Below are positions 56,815 through 64,000 of a stretch of DNA of 64,000 nucleotides, piece by piece. The DNA comes from Psychrosphaera haliotis (GTDB lineage Bacteria; Pseudomonadota; Gammaproteobacteria; Enterobacterales; Alteromonadaceae): NCBI RefSeq assembly GCF_009728465.1, contig NZ_WOCD01000002.1, forward strand, positions 62,001 to 126,000, given 5' to 3'. Each line of letters starts with the position of its first letter. The stretch's first letter is position 1. The notes below the pieces were generated by a model. It made no database searches and was not told the DNA's origin. It saw only the letters and a list, made by a program, of their open reading frames with translations. The translations under genes were made by a program, and so were the position numbers.

Positions 56815-59129
56815 TTAAATTTTGCACGCACCGCCTTCACAGTCTTCATCGTCTTCAATTACAACTGTTGTTGGAGGCTCTACCGATTTTGTTTTGCCAC
56901 CTTCAGTTACCGTACCAGCTTGGTCACGAGTGTTATGGTAGTAAAGTGTTTTTACGCCATATTTATAAGCCATCAGCAAGTCTTTTAATAATTGCTGCAT
57001 AGGCACTCTGTGATCAGGGTAATTGCTTGGGTCATAGTTTGTATTAGCTGAAATTGTTTGGTCAATAAATTTCTGCATAATACCGACAAGCTGCAAATAA
57101 CCAGTGTTATTTTCTAGGCTCCACAACAATTCATATTGGTCACGTAACGTAGCAATTTCTGGTACTACTTGCTTAAGAATACCGTCTTTACTTGCTTTTA
57201 TACTGATTAAACCACGAGGTGGCTCAATACCATTTGTCGCATTTGATATTTGAGATGATGTTTCAGAAGGCATCAACGCAGAAAGCGTAGAGTTACGTAA
57301 ACCATACTTAACCATGTCTGCACGCAAGCCTTCCCAATCTAAATGCAAAGGTTCATCACAAAACTCATCGACCGCTTTTTTATAAGTATCTATTGGTAAG
57401 ATACCTTGAGAGTAGGTGGTTTCGTTAAACTTAGGACACGCGCCTTGCTCTTTCGCTAACACATTTGATGCTTTTAATAGGTAATATTGAATTGCTTCAA
57501 AAGTTCTGTGCGTTAAATTGTTACCTGAACCATCTGAGTATTTTGCACCATTTTTAGCTAGGTAGTAGGCCATATTGATTACGCCTATACCTAATGTACG
57601 ACGACCCATAGTTGCATTTTTAGCTGCTATTACTGGGTAATCTTGGTAATCCAGTAGGCTATCTAGAGCTCTTACTGCTAGTTCTGCTAATTCATCTAAC
57701 TCATCTAAAGACTTAATAGCACCAAGGTTAAAGGCCGACAATGTACATAATGCAATTTCACCTTCTTCATCATTAATATGTTGAAGTGGCTTAGTTGGCA
57801 ATGCAATTTCTAAACAAAGGTTACTTTGTCTAACCGGTGCAAACTTAGGGTTAAATGGACTGTGCGTATTACAGTGATCTACGTTTTGTAAATAGATACG
57901 GCCGGTACTTGCACGTTCATTAAGGAACAAGCTAAATAACTCGATGGCTTTTATGCGCTTCTTACGAATGCTGTCATCGTTTTCATATTTAACGTAAAGC
58001 TCTTCAAACTTGTCTTGATCTTCAAAGTAAGCGTCATAAAGACCGGGTACGTCAGAAGGACTGAATAAGGTAATGTAGTCATCTTTAATCAAACGCGAGT
58101 ACATCGTTCTGTTGAACTGCACACCATAATCTAGATGGCGAACACGGTTTTCTTCAACACCGCGGTTGTTTTTAAGAACCAGTAAAGATTCAACCTCTAA
58201 ATGCCAAAGAGGGTAAAACAATGTTGCAGCGCCGCCACGAACACCACCTTGTGAACAACTTTTTACTGCTGTTTGGAAGTGCTTATAAAAAGGAATACAA
58301 CCGGTATGGAATGCTTCGCCATTTCTGATTGAGCTACCTAAAGCTCTAATACGGCCAGCGTTAATACCAATACCTGCACGTTGACTAACGTATTTAACAA
58401 TCGCAGATGATGTTGCATTAATAGAGTCTAGGTTATCGCCAGCTTCAATTAATACGCAAGAGCTAAACTGACGAGTAGGAGTACGAACACCTGACATTAT
58501 AGGCGTAGGTAAAGAAATTTTGAATTGTGATGCGGCATCGTAAAAGCGTTTAATATAATCTAAACGAGTTTCAGCTGGATATTTTGCGAATAAGCACGCT
58601 GCTACAAGGACATATAGAAACTGTGCGCTTTCATAAATTTCGCCGGTTACTCGGTTTTGTACCAAGTATTTACCTTCAAGTTGTTTTACCGCGGCATAGC
58701 TAAAGTCTAAATCGCGGTTATGGACAATAAACTGGTCCATTGCGTCAAATTCTGCTTCTGTAAAGTCAGACAATAGGTGCTCATCATAGCGCTTATCACC
58801 CACCATTTTTTAACATGGTCAAACAGGCGAGGTGGCTCAAACTGGCCATATGCTTTTTTGCGTAAATGGAACACCGCTAAGCGAGCAGACATGTACTGAT
58901 AGTCTGGAGAAGTTTCAGATATTAGATCAGCAGCAGCTTTAATGATCGTCTCATGAATGTCTTCTGTTTTAATACCATCATAAAATTGAATGTGTGAACG
59001 AATTTCAACTTCAGATACAGAAACATTATCGAGGCCTTTGGCTGCCCACGTAATAACTCTGTGAATCTTATCTAAGTCGAGAAGTTCTTTTGAACCGTCT
59101 CGTTTGCTAACAGAAAGGCTGGTATTCAT
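56815..59129 (-). CDS. nrdA: class Ia ribonucleoside-diphosphate reductase alpha subunit (frameshifted)
   Basis: NrdA reduces NDPs to dNDPs. An ATP-cone (about 5-95, TKRDG-like SKRDGSKELLDLDKIHRV) is followed by the catalytic barrel: SSCVLIEAGDNLDSINAT, NLCLEIALPT, and SALMPSETSSQISNATNGIE. The tail has redox cysteines CEGGACKI. The frame breaks after FDHVKK; restoring one T in the run 58806-58811 gives VKKMVGDKRYDEHLL and 771 aa. This gene is essential in aerobic growth, so the break is almost certainly a sequence error. Two NrdR boxes cover its promoter. Confidence 0.96.
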
Positions 59130-59219
59130 CTGGCCTGCTTGTCCTTTATTTTTATTGTATGCGCACGGTTTAAGCTAATTGTATTAACATTAACCAACTT
59201 TTTTACCCATTGGATAAAA

Positions 59220-59267
59220 ACACATCATATAGTGTTTGAAATATTACAGTGACACAAGATAAGGTGT
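59220..59267 (-). promoter_or_regulatory. nrdA promoter with tandem NrdR boxes
   Basis: Two 16-bp boxes, ACACATCATATAGTGT (59220-59235) and ACACAAGATAAGGTGT (59252-59267), lie 32 bp apart start to start, three helical turns, as is standard for NrdR. The first is close to the consensus ACACWATATATWGTGT; the second is weaker. On the minus strand TTGTGT (59252-59257) and CACTAT (59229-59234) form a promoter with a 17-bp spacer inside the boxes. Confidence 0.85.
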
Positions 59268-59452
59268 GTTGACCTTCAATGCAACCCTAAATGTTGGGGC
59301 AAAAATAGGCGTTTATTTAATGGGTAAGTGTTCCCTAACGCTATGACATTTACTATCAATTACCGACAGAAAAAATCTAGCTTAAAATTAAAATATATTC
59401 TTTTTTTTTATTCGAAAAAATTCATAAATTGGTGCTAAACGTGCAACACCAT
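59268..59452. other. non-coding region between the nrd promoter and ubiG
   Basis: No ORF with a credible ribosome site is seen. A weak hairpin lies just after the ubiG stop (about 59425-59455, GGTG/CACC core), followed leftward by a T-rich stretch, and may terminate ubiG. A run of ten T (around 59400) is present. Confidence 0.5.
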
Positions 59453-60181
59453 TTATAACTTTTCACAGTACAATAAGTAATTAACACCAACACCTGGTTT
59501 AATCTTAAACTGTTCTGTAAATGGGTTAAAATGGATACCTACGGCATCTCTCACTTTAACACCATGTTTCTCAGCCCAACCGACTAACTCTGCAGGCTTT
59601 ATAAACTTATTAAAGTCATGCGTACCGTCGGGTACAATTTTTAATACTTTTTCTGCGGCCACTATCGCTAGTAAATAGCTTTTAAATGATTTATCTAATG
59701 TCGAAAAGAAGATTTTACCACCGGGCTTACAGGATCTAATCGCCGAAGCAACAACTGATTCTGGGTCGGGGACGTGTTCTAACATTTCCAAACACGTAAC
59801 AACATCATATGCATTGCCGTTTGCTTCTGAGTATTCTTCAGAGTTAGCTTTTATGTAATCTACATTATTAATACCAGACTCTAATGCGTGCAGTTTCGCA
59901 ACACTTAAAGAGTCTTCAGCTAAATCGATGCCAGTTACTTCTGCGCCAAGTTTTGCTAGTTGCTCAGCAAAAATACCGCCGCCACAACCTATGTCTAAAA
60001 CTTTATTATGCTGGACGCCACCGGTTTTTTCTTGGATATAGGCAACGCGAGTAGGGTTTAATAAATGAAGAGGTTTAAATTCACCTTCAGTATCCCACCA
60101 AGCGGCTGCAATAGAGTTAAACTTGTTGATTTCGTTGTCATCAACGTTAATATCATTTTGAGGAATTTGTTCAGACTTCAT
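59453..60181 (-). CDS. ubiG: ubiquinone biosynthesis O-methyltransferase UbiG
   Basis: UbiG performs both O-methylations in ubiquinone synthesis. The 242-residue protein has the UbiG N-terminus (INKFNSIAAAWWDTEGEFKPLHLLNPTR), SAM motif I VLDIGCGGGIFAEQLA and VTCLEMLEHVPDP. Further on are LDKSFKSYLLAIVAAE and the C-terminal VNYLLYCEK. It is divergent from gyrA, an order widely conserved in gammaproteobacteria. Confidence 0.96.
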   Translation of the reverse strand: MKSEQIPQNDINVDDNEINKFNSIAAAWWDTEGEFKPLHLLNPTRVAYIQEKTGGVQHNKVLDIGCGGGIFAEQLAKLGAEVTGIDLAEDSLSVAKLHALESGINNVDYIKANSEEYSEANGNAYDVVTCLEMLEHVPDPESVVASAIRSCKPGGKIFFSTLDKSFKSYLLAIVAAEKVLKIVPDGTHDFNKFIKPAELVGWAEKHGVKVRDAVGIHFNPFTEQFKIKPGVGVNYLLYCEKL

Positions 60182-60238
60182 TTTGATCCATATAATTAGT
60201 CGCCACAGACGTACGATGGCATATCTAAAATTTATTAT

Positions 60239-60259
60239 AAAGATCCTAAAAGGATCTTT
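60239..60259. repeat. 9-bp inverted repeat between ubiG and gyrA
   Basis: AAAGATCCT / AGGATCTTT with a 3-nt centre is perfect. It lies 57-78 bp upstream of ubiG and about 167 bp upstream of gyrA. No T-tract follows on either strand, so an operator or leader hairpin is as likely as a terminator. Confidence 0.5.
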
Positions 60260-60425
60260 GAAGTAGAAAAGTTTTGTTTTTGTATAAACTTATAGATTGA
60301 TATTTAAATGGAAGTAGTACAAATTACTAATTTAAACTAGCCAGTAATCGTCATTGTGTTACAATCGCGAGCTGACTTTATAACAATAAAACTTCATTAA
60401 AGTAGTTGCAGGGAACAGTGCGTTT

Positions 60426-63125
60426 ATGACAGATCTTGCCAACAATATTAGCCCGATTAATATTGAAGAAGAATTAAAAACCAGTTACCTAGATTATGCG
60501 ATGAGCGTAATTGTAGGTCGTGCATTACCAGATGTTCGTGATGGATTAAAACCAGTACATCGACGTGTATTATTCGCAATGAATGAATTGCGCAATGACT
60601 GGAACAAGCCTTACAAAAAATCTGCTCGTGTAGTAGGTGATGTAATAGGTAAATACCATCCACATGGTGATAGCGCCGTTTACGATACAATCGTACGTAT
60701 GGCTCAACCATTTTCTCTTCGTTATACATTAGTTGACGGCCAAGGTAACTTTGGTTCCATCGACGGAGACTCAGCAGCCGCAATGCGTTATACGGAAGTC
60801 CGTATGGAAAAAATTGCGCATGAACTTCTAGCTGACCTTGAGAAAGAAACGGTAGACTTTGTACCGAACTATGATGGTACTGAGCATATTCCTGCTGTAT
60901 TACCAACTAAAGTACCCGCTTTATTAGTAAATGGTTCTTCTGGTATCGCCGTAGGTATGGCAACAAACATCCCACCTCATTCATTACGTGAAGTTATTGA
61001 TGCTACGTTAGCACTTTCGCATAATGAAGATATTGATTTAGAAGAGTTAATGACTCATATACCAGGTCCTGATTTCCCTACAGGGGCAATCATTAATGGA
61101 CGTAAAGGTATAGAAGAAGCCTACCGTACTGGCCGTGGTAAAGTTTATATCCGTGCTCAAACTCATATCGAAACTGATGAGAAAACGGGTAAAGACACTA
61201 TTGTTGTTGACGAAATTCCATACCAAGTAAACAAAGCTCGGTTAATTGAAAAAATTGCTGAGTTAGTTAAAGACAAAAAACTTGAAGGCATTTCAGCGTT
61301 GCGCGATGAGTCTGATAAAGACGGCATGCGTATCGTTATTGAGCTTAAGCGCGGTGAACCGACAGAAGTAATTCTTAATCACTTATTTGCTCTAACTCAA
61401 ATGCAGACCGTATTTGGTATGAATATGGTAGCGCTGGACCACGGTCAGCCTAAAATATTCAACCTAAAAGAAATGCTAGAAGCGTTTCTGTCGCATAGAC
61501 GTGAAGTTGTAACTCGTAGAACCGTATTTGATTTACGTAAAGCCAGAGACCGTGCACACATTCTTGAAGCTTTAGCGATCGCGTTAGCAAACATTGATGA
61601 AATCATAGAATTAATCAAAACATCGCCTACACCTGCGGAAGCAAAAACGCGTTTAACTGCACGTGGATGGAACCTAGGTTCTGTAGCAGCAATGTTAGAA
61701 CGTGCCGGTGATGATGCAGCGCGTCCTGAATGGTTAGAAGATGAGTATGGTATTCGCGATGGTCAATACTTCATGACCGAGCAACAAGCTCAAGCGATAT
61801 TAGAACTACGTCTACATAAATTGACTGGTTTAGAACATGAGAAAATTCTTGGTGAGTACGCTGAATTACTAGAACTAATCGCAGAACTACTAGAAATTTT
61901 AGGTAGCCCAGAGCGCTTAATGGAAGTTATTCGCGAAGAACTAGATTTAATCCGAGCTACCTACGGCGATGATCGCTGTACAGAAATTCGAGATGCGTCT
62001 CATGACATCAATTTAGAAGATTTGATTAACGAAGAAGATGTAGTTGTGACACTTTCTCATGAAGGTTACACAAAATATCAACCGTTAACGGATTATCAAG
62101 CGCAGCGCCGTGGTGGCCGTGGTAAGTCAGCAACTAAGATGAAAGACGAAGATTTCATTGAAAAGCTACTTATTGCTAACACGCATGACACTATTCTTTG
62201 CTTCTCAGACTTTGGTCGTTTGTATTGGTTGAAAGTTTACCAATTACCACTGGCAAGTCGTCAATCTCGCGGTCGTCCAATTGTAAATATCTTACCGTTA
62301 GACCCAGATGAAAAAATCACTGCTATATTACCAGTGCGTGAGTTTGAAGAAGGCAAGTTTGTCTTTATGGCAACGGCTAATGGTACTGTTAAGAAGACAG
62401 CGCTTACTGAATACTCTCGTCCTCGTTCAAACGGTATCATCGCTGTAAATCTTAACGATGGTGACAAGCTGATTGGTGTAGATATCACTAACGGTGAAGA
62501 CGAAATCATGTTGTTCTCTCAAAACGGTAAAGTGGTTCGTTTCCATGAAAACCAAGTAAGAGGCATGGGCCGTACAGCAACAGGTGTACGCGGTATTAAG
62601 TTAACGGACGACGCTAAAGTTGTTTCATTAATTATTCCTAACCATGACGACAACATTTTAACGATCACAGAAAATGGCTTTGGTAAGAGAACGCCACAAC
62701 ATGAGTATCCAGCGAAGAGCCGTGCTACTCAGGGTGTTGTTTCAATTAAAGTTAGTGAGCGTAACGGCCTTGTTGTAGGTGCAACCCAAGTAGCTGATAC
62801 CCATGAAATCATGATAATTAGTGATAAAGGCACGTTGGTTCGAACTCGAGTTGAAGAAGTATCAGTTGTAGGTCGTAATACTCAAGGTGTTCGACTAATA
62901 AGAACGATTGAAGGTGAACTTGTTGTTGGTCTAGCTCGTGTTGAAGAAATTGAAGACGAAGTTGAACTAGATGAAGATGGTAACCCAATTATTGTTGAGG
63001 CGCTAAATGAAGACGGCACTCCAATTGTAAGTGAGGCAAACAATTCTGAAGAAACAACGTCTGAATCTGAAGAGTCACAAGATAAAAGTGATGACGCAGA
63101 AGATAATGCTGAAGACGACGCGTAA
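60426..63125 (+). CDS. gyrA: DNA gyrase subunit A
   Basis: GyrA is the DNA-cleaving subunit of gyrase. The 899-residue protein is complete. It has [20 protein letters not shown] with quinolone-determining positions Ser and Asp in their sensitive forms, and the catalytic Tyr in [13 protein letters not shown]-terminal beta-pinwheel carries the GyrA box QRRGGRGK near residue 560. The last 60 residues are very acidic (Glu/Asp/Ser-rich), a longer tail than in Escherichia coli. A rho-independent terminator follows. No frame breaks, unlike many neighbours. Confidence 0.97.
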   Translation: MTDLANNISPINIEEELKTSYLDYAMSVIVGRALPDVRDGLKPVHRRVLFAMNELRNDWNKPYKKSARVVGDVIGKYHPHGDSAVYDTIVRMAQPFSLRYTLVDGQGNFGSIDGDSAAAMRYTEVRMEKIAHELLADLEKETVDFVPNYDGTEHIPAVLPTKVPALLVNGSSGIAVGMATNIPPHSLREVIDATLALSHNEDIDLEELMTHIPGPDFPTGAIINGRKGIEEAYRTGRGKVYIRAQTHIETDEKTGKDTIVVDEIPYQVNKARLIEKIAELVKDKKLEGISALRDESDKDGMRIVIELKRGEPTEVILNHLFALTQMQTVFGMNMVALDHGQPKIFNLKEMLEAFLSHRREVVTRRTVFDLRKARDRAHILEALAIALANIDEIIELIKTSPTPAEAKTRLTARGWNLGSVAAMLERAGDDAARPEWLEDEYGIRDGQYFMTEQQAQAILELRLHKLTGLEHEKILGEYAELLELIAELLEILGSPERLMEVIREELDLIRATYGDDRCTEIRDASHDINLEDLINEEDVVVTLSHEGYTKYQPLTDYQAQRRGGRGKSATKMKDEDFIEKLLIANTHDTILCFSDFGRLYWLKVYQLPLASRQSRGRPIVNILPLDPDEKITAILPVREFEEGKFVFMATANGTVKKTALTEYSRPRSNGIIAVNLNDGDKLIGVDITNGEDEIMLFSQNGKVVRFHENQVRGMGRTATGVRGIKLTDDAKVVSLIIPNHDDNILTITENGFGKRTPQHEYPAKSRATQGVVSIKVSERNGLVVGATQVADTHEIMIISDKGTLVRTRVEEVSVVGRNTQGVRLIRTIEGELVVGLARVEEIEDEVELDEDGNPIIVEALNEDGTPIVSEANNSEETTSESEESQDKSDDAEDNAEDDA

Positions 63126-63160
63126 TCAGTAGTTAATACTCGTTACAAAAAAATATAACA

Positions 63161-63185
63161 AAGGCTCCTAATTAGGGGCCTTTTT
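63161..63185 (+). terminator. intrinsic terminator after gyrA
   Basis: AAGGCTCCT / AGGGGCCTT forms a 9-bp stem with one G-U pair and loop AATT, followed by five T. Confidence 0.85.
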
Positions 63186-63213
63186 AGTATCCGTTTTTCG
63201 AATCTATGTTTTG

Positions 63214-64000
63214 TTAAATTTGAAACGCATAACTCAGTTTCAAAAACACTTTACGGTTGTCCTTTTGAAATTCATCTAGTGAGTCATCACGCTTGCCTCT
63301 GTCTGTGTAACCAACATAGAGCAAAGATTGGGGATTAAGTTTATATGCATACAGTAACTCTGTGCGTAAACCGCGGAACATACTGTCAACAGGCTTGTTA
63401 TATAGCTCTGTGTTTCGCTCTATATCTGTGTATTGCACTATAAAACGAATATATGAAAGCAGGTTAAATTGATAGTTCAGGCGTAAGTCATACTGATAAG
63501 CCTCAAATAGCGTTCCACCATTAACATCTAAATCTCGATAGTTAACATTTACCTCACCATTAACATGCCTTCCAACTTTAAAGTTTGTTCCAATTTCGGC
63601 ATTTATGCCTTCTCCTAATCGGTCATTTGAATAGTCTATTTGGTCACCAGTTCTTAAGAAAGCCCAAATCCTTACATTTTGCCAAGGATCAAAGCGTGAG
63701 AAACCAGAAAAACTGGTGATATCGTAATAGGTACCATTCCAAAAAGACGTTCTTTTTAAAGCACCGGCTTCAGCATATAGTTGTCTTGGTCCTTCAGCAT
63801 TTACATAAATCTCCGACTCTTCTTCAAGCATGGTTCCATGAAGATCATAGGTTTTGTCCCAATCACCAAATACCCCAAACGTGACCACTTTTTATTACTA
63901 CCTTGTAACCAATCATAATAACCACCTACAACTGCTTTTTTCACGCCTGTCTGGCTTTCAAAACCTAAGTCGGCCCTAAAATCGTCACCATAATTCATAT
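63214..64000 (-). CDS. DUF5916 family outer-membrane protein, C-terminal part (frameshifted, partial)
   Basis: Two frames together give the C-terminal barrel of a second DUF5916 protein; the start lies beyond the right window edge. FRADLGFESQTGVKKAVVGG parallels FRADLAFFNNTDHKKTVIGG of the gene at 1363-3720. The end (SLLYVGYTDRGKRDDSLDEF then KLSYAFQI) parallels LFFVGYSDGGYQDDDLSKV and KMSYAWIM. The frame breaks at the T run 63889-63893; one restored T gives SNKKVVTFGVFGDWDKTYD. It converges on gyrA. Confidence 0.8.

Overview
The window is an AT-rich chromosomal segment from a gammaproteobacterium, most likely a marine member of the Alteromonadales (Colwelliaceae, Psychrosphaera or Thalassotalea-like). 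This rests on gene content and order: cmoM, rlmKL-uup, rmf/fabA, a full trpLEGDCFBA operon divergent from rnm(trpH)-yciO-scpA-scpB-rluB, sohB, rhombosortase, gcvA-DUF423, ppnN, yfbR, nrdAB-yfaE and ubiG/gyrA, with Pla-1/cef lipase, DUF5916 and DUF3466 proteins. It is core genome. I see no prophage, insertion sequence, integron or CRISPR array.

Layout. 0-8.4 kb: cmoM end, a GST-like protein, a DUF5916 outer-membrane protein, a probable four-step phosphorelay (hybrid kinase, receiver protein, HPt) and four near-identical initiator tRNA genes. 8.4-17.7 kb: rlmKL, a DUF836 protein, uup, a DUF3466 protein, rmf, fabA with a FabR-type operator, queC and queE. 17.7-28.7 kb: the tryptophan operon with a WHWWW leader peptide and attenuator, then the divergent rnm-yciO-scpAB-rluB block. 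28.7-42.6 kb: a REC-HD-GYP regulator opposite a histidine kinase, yciK, a surface lipase, sohB, an S9 peptidase, rhombosortase, gamma-glutamyltransferase and a lipoprotein. 42.6-53.1 kb: cysK, gcvA, an alpha/beta hydrolase, DUF423, an HDOD-like unknown, DUF3192, ppnN, a diguanylate cyclase, an 18-codon microORF, a dGTPase and yfbR. 53.2-64 kb: an LRAT-like protein, a Bax-like glucosaminidase, DUF2987, yfaE-nrdB-nrdA with tandem NrdR boxes, ubiG, gyrA and a second, partial DUF5916 gene.

Two themes connect the genes. One is nucleotide supply: NrdAB/YfaE make dNDPs, and a dGTPase, YfbR and PpnN remove dNTPs, dNMPs and NMPs. The other is signalling: the phosphorelay, a c-di-GMP synthase and a c-di-GMP phosphodiesterase.

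Important caveat: about twelve genes carry one or more single-base indels, roughly eighteen in all, mostly in short homopolymers. They include nrdA, trpB, trpE, cysK and gcvA. In each case the other frame continues the conserved protein exactly, so I read them as sequence or assembly errors and give the full reconstructed spans as single genes. The longest genes at the two ends, such as rlmKL and gyrA, are intact.
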